Source: Liolophura sinensis
Lineage: Eukaryota; Mollusca; Polyplacophora; Chitonida; Chitonidae
DNA: 64,000 nt
Direction: 5' to 3'
Assembly (NCBI RefSeq): GCF_032854445.1
Contig: NC_088296.1
Location: 15,921,485-15,985,484 of the forward strand
Part shown: positions 1 to 11,600 of the stretch, one piece after another
Layout of the letters: every line of letters begins with the position of its first letter
Numbering within the stretch: the stretch's first letter is position 1
Notes under the pieces: generated by a model
Seen by the model: the letters and a program-made list of their open reading frames with translations, nothing else
Database searches by the model: none
What the model was told of the DNA's origin: nothing
Position numbers and translations under genes: made by a program

Positions 1-336
1 CACATTTTGTGGGACACCTCCCCAACCCAAGAAGTGCTTCCTAGCTATCACATTTTGTGAGACACCTCCCCAACCCAAGAAGTGCTTCCTGGCTATCACA
101 TTTTGTGGGACACCTCCCCAACCCAAGAAGTGCTTCCTAGCTATCACATTTTGTGGGTCACCTCCCCAACCCAAGAAGTGCTTCCTAGCTATCACATTTT
201 GTGGGACACCTCCCCAACCCAAGAAGTGCTTCCTAGCTATCACATTTTGTGGGACACCTCCCCAACCCAAGAAGTGCTTCCTAACTATCACATTTTGTGG
301 GACACCTCCCCAACCCAAGAAGTGCTTCCTGGCTAC
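1..336. repeat. 48-bp minisatellite, 7 copies, cut by window edge
   Basis: Seven units of 48 bp (CACATTTTGTGGGACACCTC and on, ending CTAGCTAT), nearly identical, starting at base 1, so more copies probably lie upstream. Because 48 is a multiple of 3, one frame reads as a 16-residue repeat (SYHILWDTSPTQEVLP), but the second unit has TGA in place of TGG, arguing against coding. Confidence 0.95.
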
Positions 337-788
337 ATGTATCTCATTTTCACATCCTAAATCCCACCTCCATACAAAACAGAAACTTTTTAACATAATG
401 CATTCTTTTAAGCATGAAAATAATTTGAGAAATGATGGTAAAGAATGTTGTAGACATACTGAAAGACATTCCAGACTAACAAAAATGATAAATGGTGAGC
501 TACCTGACCACTGATCTCGACCTACTCAAAGTCAGGGCCTTTCAACTTCACTGACCCATGACAAAGTAATTCATCATTTCAAATGAGGTACATGTGAGTG
601 TTAGAGTTAGAGTAGCTGTGTAGTCAACTGCCAGTATAGTTAGATAACGCAGGTGTGTGGCCATTTCAGATAAACTGGTAAGTCATACAATTTACATTTT
701 AATCATATTCAGACTTCTATTTATTTATTATTATTATTTCTTTTTTGATTTAAATAATTATCCTTGAATAATAGAACACATTCACCCT

Positions 789-1008
789 AGCTAATTCCTC
801 AACCTTTTCACATATGAAAGAGCAACTTTCAGCGCAAGTTATGCATGTTTTTAATTTGATTTTGGAGACAAACCTACATTGGATAAATTGGCCAGTTTCA
901 GAGGTTCACAAAAAGTATAATTGTATCAGATTACTCAGAATAATGCCTTCGGAATATACTCGAATACACAAATTGCAAAACATGCGAAAAAATTGAATAA
1001 TTACAGTA
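789..1008 (-). mobile_element. MITE family M1, copy 1
   Basis: About 220 bp bounded by CCTCAACCTTTTCAC on the left and TTGAATAATTACAGTA on the right. On the minus strand it reads like the copy at 15935-16136 (TTCGCATG TTGCAA, ATTATTCTG, TCATATG GAAAAGGTT). Confidence 0.6.
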
Positions 1009-1104
1009 GTGAGTATTTCCAGTAAAAAGTGAATCAAAGTCAAATAAAGTGGATCTGACTCACTGGAAATAAATATACAGGCATGTATCAATGAAAACAT
1101 TTAA

Positions 1105-1283
1105 GTTCAGCTCATGCTGGTTTCCTCTTCTACGTGGGAAGGCCTGCCAGTAACCTGTGGATGGTCGTGGGTTTCCCGGGCCTCTCCCCGCTTTCCTCAC
1201 ACCATAATGCTGGCCGCCATCGTATCAGTGAAATTTTCTTGAGTACAGCATAGCACACCAATCAATTGAGTAAATGAATAAAT
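1105..1283 (+). mobile_element. SINE-A, 5'-truncated
   Basis: Begins within the body (CAGCTCATGCTGGTTTCC) and ends in the AATAAAT tail. SINE-A consensus features used throughout: tRNA-like head (GGCTCAGTTGGTTAGCG and GAGTTCAAGTCCAGC), body ACGTGGGAAGGTCTG ... CCATAATGCTGGCCGCCGTC, tail CAAATAAATAAAT. Confidence 0.9.
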
Positions 1284-1471
1284 TCAGTGAAAACAGAAAA
1301 ACCTCCAAGGAAAAGTGACAGCTACCTGACAATGGCAGATAAGCTGACACTCCAAATTTGTGAAGCATTTTTATGTAGTTAAATGAAGATTTTTTGATTT
1401 ATTAGCTTATTTGATTCCATTTGATATACAATGACACCACAGGAGAGAGTTCACACTTTACTATACACATA

Positions 1472-1515
1472 TGGTGGTGGTGGTGGGGGGGGTGGGGGGG
1501 TGGGGAGGGGGTGGT
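1472..1515 (+). repeat. G-rich tract (potential G-quadruplex)
   Basis: GGT triplets followed by runs of 4-8 G separated by single T or A. Similar G-runs occur at 11739-11763, 39796-39817 and 41119-41137 (+) and as C-runs at 42221-42259. Confidence 0.7.
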
Positions 1516-2446
1516 AAACTTAACAGAACCCAAGGAAAACCTGTGACCATCTGCTGGTTGCTGACAGACCTTTCCATGTATGTACATATATACAGTACTA
1601 GTTTCATGGCAACTCCCCAGGTTGGACAAGTCTTTTTAGAAAGAATATGAATATTCATTATGTTGTATTAATGAATATGTATATGTATTGTAACCATGTG
1701 GGTGTACATATGAACATATTGAACTAGGAAAAGTGTCCTTTGTCATACATGTAGTTCAGGAGTTGCACAGATCATGAGTTGTCTTTTGTTAGATCTTTAC
1801 CGTGTAGAAATGTCTTAATAAAGGTTCTATTCTGAAGGAAGATTTGTTATTTGAAAATATTACCAATGGGGAAACTTGTTAGCTACAGTAGCTCAGTTCT
1901 GCACAGCCAACCCAGATTCATGTACCTGACCTGGTATTTCGTCCATGACTAAGTTGTCCATTTTTTCCAGTTCTAGGAGCTCTATTGATGTTAGAAAGGC
2001 GCTTTCAGAGGTGTTCGGAAGGTTTCCTAGTGGGTAAATGTAAATTTCAGCACCAGAAGTAATATCTCATAACATTTACTTGCCTCCATAAATGCTCTTT
2101 TTTTTTTTTGGTTGAATCTTTAGGTCGTTTAGGGTATGTGGATTGTAGAGTTGAGAGAAATCAGCCAGACTGATTGTGCTTGTCTTGAGTTGGAACTGAA
2201 GTGTGTAGGACAGAGAAGTAAAGGAAATGTTGAGGTGTTCTTTGACATAATTTGCCGCTTTGAATAATAGCAGGGACGTTTTTGGGACATTTTATGATAA
2301 ATCTCTTCATCACATTCTGTAATTAAGAATATTTTTTCAGTGGCATTCAGTTGTCCGTTTGATACTGGTGGAGCAAATCGGAGTGCCCAGGGAAATACGC
2401 AGTCATTCACCCGCTGCCTGACAAATCCCTTGACTTGAAACTACAG

Positions 2447-2695
2447 GATCAGTTGGTTAGCGCGCTAGCGCAGCGTAATGACCCAGGAACCTCTCACCAA
2501 TGCGGTCACTGTGAGTTCATCTCCAGCTCATGCTGGCTTCCTCTCCGGCCGTACGTGGGAAGGTCTGCCAACAACCTGTGGACGGTCATGGGTTTCCCTC
2601 AAGCTCTGCCCCGTTTCCTCCCACCATGATGCTGGTCGCCGTCGTATAACTGAAATATTCTTGAGTACAGCATAAAATACCAACCAAATAAATGT
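2447..2695 (+). mobile_element. SINE-A, nearly full length
   Basis: Has A-box-like CAGTTGGTTAGCGCGCTAGC and B-box-like GAGTTCATCTCCAGC, full body and AAATAAATG tail. It lies 137 bp before the coiled-coil exon at 2833. Confidence 0.92.
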
Positions 2696-2832
2696 ATAAT
2701 TTGAAGCTGCAGCATTTGAGCATGTTGTGGATTATTTACATATGCATTTAAGTTGCTTTTATATTTTAACATGTCTTTTTTTTTCTTTTTCTTGTATCTT
2801 AACATGTCTTCTGTTTAAATTGTATTTTCCAG

Positions 2833-2897
2833 ACAGAGATGTTCTACACAGCATTATGGAACAGTTAATGTTGAACTGCAATGGTCAGGACACGGAG
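2833..2897 (+). CDS. Coiled-coil gene, first visible exon
   Basis: Acceptor TATTTTCCAG and donor GTATAT bound 65 nt that enter in phase 1 and leave in phase 0. It encodes RDVLHSIMEQLMLNCNGQDT plus one Glu, a likely helix. The phase-1 entry shows that an upstream coding exon exists beyond the window or was not recognised between 1 and 2832. Confidence 0.65.
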
Positions 2898-5602
2898 GTA
2901 TATAATTCTGTACCAACAGCAGATGAATAAATATTTTATTTTCATTTTTACTTCAAAACTGTACCTTTAATAAGGTATTACTATGAGAGAAAACAAACTT
3001 GCAAACTGACCAGTTGAGACTAGAATGTTACACTGGAGGAAGGTTTTTGTGTTGTGTTACTCAAAATATGGGTTAATGTAAGAAAAATATATAAATGAAA
3101 AAATGACAAAAAACCCCAAAAAACAAAGGGTCTTAGCCACTATTAGTTTGATATTTACTATTTACCAAAGATAAGCCAGTTAGATGAAGAGAAATCAAAT
3201 GAAAAGTCTAGAATCAGTTCACGAAACACATTCATATCACTTTTGTATACCTTTCATACAGTACAAGTGAAATTTAGTGATTACTTACTTCAAGTGAATA
3301 CTTACTTCAGTATAAATGTAATTTTGTTCATGTTTATATTGAATATAATTTCATTGTGGGGGCCACTGTGGCTCAGTTGGTAAGCGTGCTAGCGTAGTGC
3401 AACGACCCAGGAGCCTCTCACCAATGCGATCACTGTGAGTTCAAATCCAGCTCATGCTGGCTTCCTCTTCCGTACGTGGGAAGGTTTGTCAACAGCCTGC
3501 ATATAAGTGAAATATTCTTTAGTATGGCGTAAAACATTAATCAAATAAATAAAATAAATCAAATAAATGATTTCATTGTTTTTGTCTGCATGTACTTCAT
3601 ATTCACGTACACCACATAAAGTTTAATGTAGTGTTACCTTGTGTATATAAGTCTTATGGTGTGAAGAACGTCTGTGTAATATGTGTACTAGACATTTCGT
3701 ACAGTACAGAAGTTTAACGTATAGTTTCGTATATCTTTCGTAAAGTATAGAATTTGTATATACTTCATAAAGTACAAATATAATTTTGTATGTACTCAGT
3801 AAAAATGTCATTTTGGAATGACTTCAAATAGCACAAATGTAATTTTGGAAACACTTCAAATAGTACAAATTTGTATGTACTTTATTTAGTACAAATGGAT
3901 AAAAGCCGAAGAATCTGGTGAGACAAACAAGGCCAACCCTAAATCTGCAGTGCGTAAACGGAGGACAAAGACTCTCAATATCAGTTTCGGAAGGAAAACA
4001 ACGATAAGGGTATGTTTGTTTATTTGCTCCAGCAAGAAGCTGTGTAAGTTAATTTGTTTCTTTCTTCAAAAAATGATTTGGGGTTTTATTCTTCTGTTAT
4101 TAATCATTTATTAAAGATAACTGTTTACAGGTATATGTGTTTGTGCATATTGAATACATGTCTGTGAAAGAAAGTTTGTATCAGTTCTTTAAGTGGAGTT
4201 ATGTCCCCTGTTTCAGGTGCCACTCTCAACAGCTAGGAGGAGAACAAAGTCTGCTGGGTCAGCCAATGGGACGACTCGTAACATAACTGTCAAACCAGCA
4301 TCAGGGTTACCGTGGAGAACTGCAGCCAGAGCCAATAGACACAGGCAAGACAATTCGGTGTTTCGGAGTTTTCATAACGATCTATGGGGAACATTGACCT
4401 TGAAAATTTGTCTAGGAAACATAAAGGCCACTTTAACAAAAATTCATATTTCAAAAAGTCATACCATAAATCAAGTAGAGTTTAGCCGCAAATTTCTGGC
4501 CATAAAGTTTAGTTGCAAATTTCTGGCCGTAAAGTTTAGCCGATTTGAGTTACTGGAGGAGTTGACAAGGGAGGTTGATCGCTCCCCAGATGTGCCGTAA
4601 TTCTCAGTGATGGTCTGGCTGCTGGCCCTTGCCACATGGAGTAAGCTTCCCAGGCATGGACTGAGAGAAGGGTGATTATACAACCACTAGACCCTCATTA
4701 AAACGTTGTTGGCTGTGCGTAACAAGCCATTGACTTGTTCTGAAGGTTCTGTCTGTTGGTTATTCAACCTGTGAAATTACTTTGTGGAAAATGATGTAAA
4801 ATTACCCCCATCCAGTTACTTCCACACAGTCTGAGTTGGTATGAGATGTTTGCCGCCTCTTTTGTGAATCTGGGGGCCAGTCTGTTTCCCTTCATCCAGA
4901 TAATCTTACTGCCATCACAAGTGAAACACTCTTTAAACATTGAATTCAAATCAAGTCAAATAACCGATGTAGTCAGAATCTATGGACATTTTTAAGAGCC
5001 ACTCCCAACCTGATTGCAGGGTGAGTTACATTTACTTCAACTATAAAAAATAAACAAATAAATAAATAAATAAGTTTTCTTCACATGTTGACAGTCCAAT
5101 CTCATTTCAGAGGTTTCCCACCCGAGTTGGATCCGCGAAGTCCGTCGATGTACGACCCGTCTAACGGGATGATTCCTCACCACGCCTCTAACCCGGAGCT
5201 GTCAGTCATCGTGGGTCATGAAGACAGCAATGAGGGGGACACGTTTGGGGAGCTGGGAAAGTTGGATCTGGAGGAGAGTCAGATAAACGGGGAAATCAAA
5301 CAGATTCGTGGTGTCAGGGTGAGCACCTTTTTATTTCATGCGGTATTGGTGTTTTTATGATTTTCATTCTTTTCAAGACTTTCTGATCATGTAAATATGT
5401 CTTCAAGAGGAAGTAAATGCTGGGGCTGTCCACACTTCTGTCATACTTTTGGAAAAAGAACTGTTACAAGTGCTTTCTCCGTCTGAAATGGTAGTGGCTG
5501 ATAAACAATATTCATGTACCTGGGTGACTTTCTACACCACTCAAATGATAAGTGGAGTAAATATCTGACAGAAATTGTCCCATTTTATGCAGTGAATTTG
5601 GA

Positions 5603-5633
<31 letters not shown>

Positions 5634-8600
5634 GGCAAGGCTGGAAACGTTATTACCGCCCTTTATATAACTGGTTGCTTTATACGTGCAAGCCGAAGTA
5701 AATTATGTCAGATATTTGCGTGCATGTTTGGATCTTTGAATAAATGCACTAATTGAGCAGGCATCCCTGTAGAACGTGCTTTGGCAAAGTTGTAATGGTT
5801 TACATGGGTGTCAGTTGCATGATTGGGGTGGCGCCATGAGAGACAGCTTTATAAGATCCATGCCACATAGCACTGTGCATTATTTCATCATATAAAGCTC
5901 ATTTTGGTGTCCCTGTACACTAAGTTCTCCGTCATGCTGTACTTTCTAGAATAAGAATGTACACTGTCTGTAGTTTCCTCAAGAAGAAACTTCAGTTTAA
6001 CAATAGGGTGATGTCACAACTATCATTTAAGATGTGGAGAAAGGCTGAGTAACTGTACATTCCTGTATGAGAAAGTATGAGGCGCAAAACTGTTCAGCGG
6101 TGGGAGGGAGTGGGGATACGAAGTGGGCAGATGGCATGTGGGCTGATCAGCGGTGGGAATACGAAGTGCGCAGATAGCATGTGGGCTGTTCAGCAGTGGG
6201 AGGGAGTGGGGATATGAAGTGTGCAGATGCCATGTGGTCTGTTCAGCGGTGGAAGGGAGAGGGGATGCGAAGTGTGCAGATAGCATGTGGGCTGTTCAGC
6301 AGTGGGTGGGAGTGGGGATACGAAGTGTGCAGATGGCATGTGGGCTGTTTAGTGGTGGGTGGGATTGAGGATACAAAGCACGCAGATGGCATGTGGGCTG
6401 TTCAGCGGTGGGTTTGAGTGGGGATACGAAGTGTGCAGATAGCCTGTGGGCTGATCAGCGGTGGGAAGGAATGGGGATATGAACTGCGCAGATAGCATGT
6501 GGACTGTTCAGCAGTGGGTGAGAGTGGGGATACGAAGTGTGCAGATAGCATGTGGGCTGTTCAGCGGTGGGTAGGAGTGGGGAAATGAACTGCGCAGATA
6601 GCATGTGGGCTGTTCAGCAGTGGGTGGGAGTGGGGATACGAAGTGTGCAGATGGCATGTGGGCTGTTTAGTGGTGGGTGGGATTGAGGATACAAAGCACG
6701 CAGATGGCATGTGGGCTGTTCAGCGGTGGGTGGGAGTGGGGATACGAAGTGTGCAGATAGCATGTGGGCTGATCAGCGGTGGGAAGGAATGGGGATATGA
6801 ACTGCGCAGATAGCATGTGGACTGTTCAGCAGTGGGTGGGAGTGGGGATACGAAGTGTGCAGATAGCATGTGGGCTGTTCAGCGGTGGGTGGGAGTGGGG
6901 AAATGAACTTCGCAGATAGCATGTGGGCTGTTCAGCGGTGGGTGGGAGTGGGGATATGAACTGTGCAGATAGCATGTGGGCCGTTCAACAGTGGGAAGGA
7001 GTGGGGATATGAACTGCGCAGATAGCATGTGGGCTGTTCAACAGTGGGAAGGAGTGGGGATATGAACTGCGCAGATAGCATGTGGGCTGTTCAGCGGTGG
7101 GTGGGAGTGGAGATATGAAGTGAGCAGATAGCATGTGGGCTGTTCAGCGGTGGGAAGGAGTGGGGATATGAACTGCGCAGATAGCATGTGGGCTATTCAG
7201 CAGTGGGAAGGAATGGGGATATGAACTGCGCAGATAGCATGTGGGCTGTTCAGCAGTGGGAAGGAGTGGGGATATGAACTGCGCAGATAGCATGTGGGCT
7301 GTTCAGCACTGAGAAGGAATGGGGATATGAACTGCGCAGATAGCATGTGGGCTGTTCAACGGTGGGAAGGAGTGGGGATATGAACTGCGCAGATAGCATG
7401 TGGGCTGTTCAACGGTGGGAAGGAGTGGGGATATGAACTGCACGGATAGCATGTGGGCTGTTCAGCGTTGGGAAAGAGTGGGGATATGAACTGCGCAGAT
7501 AGCATGTGGGCTGATCAGCGGTGGGTGGGAGTGGAGATATGAAGTGAGCAGATAGCATGTGGGCTGATCAGCGGTGGGAAGGAATGGGGATATGAACTGC
7601 GCAGATAGCATGTGGACTGTTCAGCGGTGGGAAGGAGTGGGGATATGAACTGCGCAGATAGCATGTGGGCTATTCAGCAGTGGGTGGGAGTGGAGATATG
7701 AAGTGAGCAGATAGCATGTGGGCTGATCAGCGGTGGGAAGGAGTGGGGATATGAACTGCGCAGATAGCATGTGGGCTGTTCAGCGGTGGGAAGGAGTGGG
7801 GATATGAACTGCGCAGATAGCATGTGGGCTATTCAGCAGTGGGTGGGAGTGGAGATATGAAGTGAGCAGATAGCATGTGGGCTGTTCAGCGGTGGGAAGG
7901 AGTGGGGATATGAACTGCGCAGATAGCATGTGGGCTATTCAGCAGTGGGAAGGAATGGGGATATGAACTGCGCAGATAGCATGTGGGCTGTTCAGCAGTG
8001 GGAAGGAGTGGGGATATGAACTGCGCAGATAGCATGTGGGCTGTTCAGCACTGAGAAGGAATGGGGATATGAACTGCGCAGATAGCATGTGGGCTGTTCA
8101 ACGGTGGGAAGGAGTGGGGATATGAACTGCGCAGATAGCATGTGGGCTGTTCAACGGTGGGAAGGAGTGGGGATATGAACTGCACGGATAGCATGTTGGC
8201 TCTTCAGCAGTGGGAAGGAGTGGGGATATGAACTGCGCAGATAGCATGTGGGCTGTTCAGCGTTGGGAAAGAGTGGGGATATGAACTGCGCAGATAGCAT
8301 GTGGGCTGTTCAACGGTGGGAAGGCGTGGGGATATGAACTGCGCAGATAGCATGTGGGCTGTTCAGCGGTGGGAGGGAGTGGGCATATGAACTGCGCAGA
8401 TAGAATGTGGGCTGTTTTTTTCACTTGTTAGGGAGCGTTACCACCCACCATTTTGTCATCCACAGTTTTCTTCAGTTGCAGAAAACAACTTCAAGAAAAG
8501 CCAGCTGTTGAAACCCACCATCTTTTAGAACGCTTTGGAAGCAGTCTTGGCAAGAGATCTGCTATTATTAACGCGTCCACGGCACATGTGCATGCGTATA

Positions 8601-11600
8601 AAAGTTATTTCATATATAAACAACTTTCAGCCGAATATAAAACGTTTGTACCTATGTAGATAAACAGGGAAGATTACCTGGGAGAAAATGTTAAGTGCTG
8701 ATTTGGGCAGCCACAATATCCATTAGTAAAATGGCTGGGAAAGCCTCGTATTGCAACAACAACGTACATGACTATTTGATAGTCCAGCGTTTTGTTGACG
8801 GATGCGCCATGAAGTTTGACACCTGCTACATGTAGTTTGCTTATTTTGCATCAGGTCTGCCAGCAACCTGTGGATGGTTGTGGGTTTCCTCCGGGCTCTG
8901 CCCGGTTTTCTCCCACCATAATGCTGGCCGCCGCCGTATAGGTGAAATATTCTTGAGAACGGCATAAAACTCCAATCAAATAAATAAAAACATACATATT
9001 TTGCATCACTTGCAGTTCGTCCGTGCGACCACCGGTAGAAGTTTTTCATAAATATATTATAGTGAGGGATTAGGGTAATACTGACAGCAGATTTAACATC
9101 AAGGGGTTTAACACAGTACTTCATTCTACAGTGTTCAGTCTTTGAACTACACAATCCCAAAACCCCAGGATAGTGAGAGATTAACGGATTCAATAAAACA
9201 GTAGCATTTACAATGGTTTATTCCACTAATGCTTACGACCCCTGGTGTGCTATAAGCTGGTATGATTAACTTCGATTATTGCCGCATACAGTTACTGAGT
9301 GGGGGGAGTAGGTCTACAAAGGCTGGAGATTGACAGACATACCTGTACCTACTATGTCATATATGTATACTATGTGCAAAACTCAAACAAATTTAATAAA
9401 TTTCAGCGTGTCATTTATTTATTTTTTTAAATAAGCAAGATTTTAGACACTGTGAAGGAATATATACGAATAATAAAATGATGTTCAACAGATGATACTG
9501 ATGATACTGATGATACTGATGACACATTTATATAGCAAGAAAGTGTGATGTCGAATCAGCATATCACATTACATCGATCAGTTGTTGCTCAAATTTCATT
9601 TTAAGGTCTGTCAATCTGGCATCCAGTTTTCTATATTTGCGTCTCTTGAGAGGAGGAGCTGCCCCGCCTTCAAGTTGCAAAGCCTTCAGTTCATTTGCAG
9701 TTAGTTCGGTCTTGATAATGGTGATGAACTCAGAAATGTTTAGATGGGCTTTCTTCACCATGAGATTTAGCTTTCGACGTAAGCCCTCCAAATGGTTGGT
9801 AGTTCTTGGTCCGTTTTTGTTATAGTTGTTCCATGTCTCTTGATCGAAGGCTCCCTCTATCCAAGTTTCAGTGACAAAGAGTCCAGCTGGGGCAGTGTTT
9901 GGAGAATCTCTGCCAGAGCTTGAAGCCAAACATCTTCAGTTAGGTTTCTGGGCAGTAATGGTGAAACTACCACTCGTCCAAATACAGTGGGTATAATTTT
10001 GGAATGCAATTCCATTCTTATCCAAAAATTGGAGTATTCAAACCAGAAGAATACAGAAGTGAGGGTTTTTTTTTCCAAGGCCTGCATCGAAAACGGTTTA
10101 TGAACAGAGCCCTATACACTTCTCCTTCGTTTGATGATATAGACCTGTATAAATTTTTGTTTAGCTGAACTCAGCTGACAAATTTTCAGGTACATGTAAG
10201 TTTATTTGGGATTATATCCGGGAATGTTTTGGACAGCGATGTACAGATCTTACATACTCTCGGATGTCATTTTGTCTTGTCAGTTCATGACCTATAATAC
10301 AAAAAAAAAAACAGCTGACAACATACTGTAGCTAAGCACAACTTGTTCAGTCGGTAATTGTTGTATAATTATTTCATTTGAAAGTTGTAAAATCACAATT
10401 CATGATAAAAGTCTTTACGTATTTACTGACAGCAGGGCTCTTGTTGCCGATGGGTGTGATTCGGCAGCTACTGTACACGTGCGGAAGTTAGCTCTGCGTA
10501 CTCTTGATTTCACCATCTCATCAAACACAGCGAAGTTGATTGGGATAGCCCTTGACCTAAGTGTCCATTTGGCGTTTTTAGAATACTGGTGATGTGTTGA
10601 AAATGGTGGAAAACACTGGGTGTTGCCCTTTACCATATTCTCCACCCCTTTAAACATGTATGGGGACAGGGCCAATATATTCTTGTCTGGACAATTCAGT
10701 TCTACGAATATGGGAAACTTCGGCAGCCATGCTTTCCTAAGAGAGAAATGATGATCACAATAAGCATTTAATACAAATTAAATTGTTTTCAAGTTTTATT
10801 TTTATATCCTCTTGGGACATTGAAAAAAATATTTGTTCCATGTAAAAAAAACAATTTAACGAATAAATTTAACAATTTAACGAATAAATTTAAATTTATA
10901 TGAACTTGTTTTTAAAAGTATATTTATGCGACATCAACTTTATTTTATGTTTGACGAGCAAACGATCACTAAAACTGCCAGCTTTGGTGTGTTTTAGGTA
11001 GAGCTTGAGCAGCTGAGGCGCCTCCTGAAGGAAGAGACTGACGCCAGAAAAGAGGCGGAGAGGAAAAATGTGGAGGTAAGACAGACTATCTTACTTGTAT
11101 TTGTGCTGGTAGTATTTCACCTGAAGTTTAGCATTTGTCAAATGGAGCATGTTTGCTAGATTCTGAGCGATTCATCCACCTTATAGGAGAAGTGAAAGAG
11201 TTTTATGTGAATTAAGTTTGACCGGCCAAGATAGTACAGTTGGTAGAGCGTCCGCTTCATAGGGTGGTAAATCCAGGGTCAATCCTGGGTCGAGTCACAC
11301 CTAAGACCTTAAAAGAGGAAGTTGTAACTTCCTCGCTTGGCGTTAAGCATGAAGGGATAGTGCAATGACTGGTTGACCCGTATTAGTATAATGGCTCGGC
11401 GGTGGGGCGGCTTACTTGCCTTTGGTAAGTCATCTCAGTGAAGCAGCACTAGATTAAAGAGTGTTTGAAATCTGTGCTGCAACAAGGAAGCACATTACAT
11501 GCACTCTTTGTTGTCATATGACTGAAAAATTTTTAAGCACGACATTAAACCTCTAGCACTCACTCACTCACTCACTCACTCACTCAAAAATATAATTTTA

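Noticed and set aside
6023-6417. Open frames rich in Cys/Trp/His across the 53-bp array
   Set aside because: Period 53 is not a multiple of 3, so frames rotate; no consistent repeat protein results.
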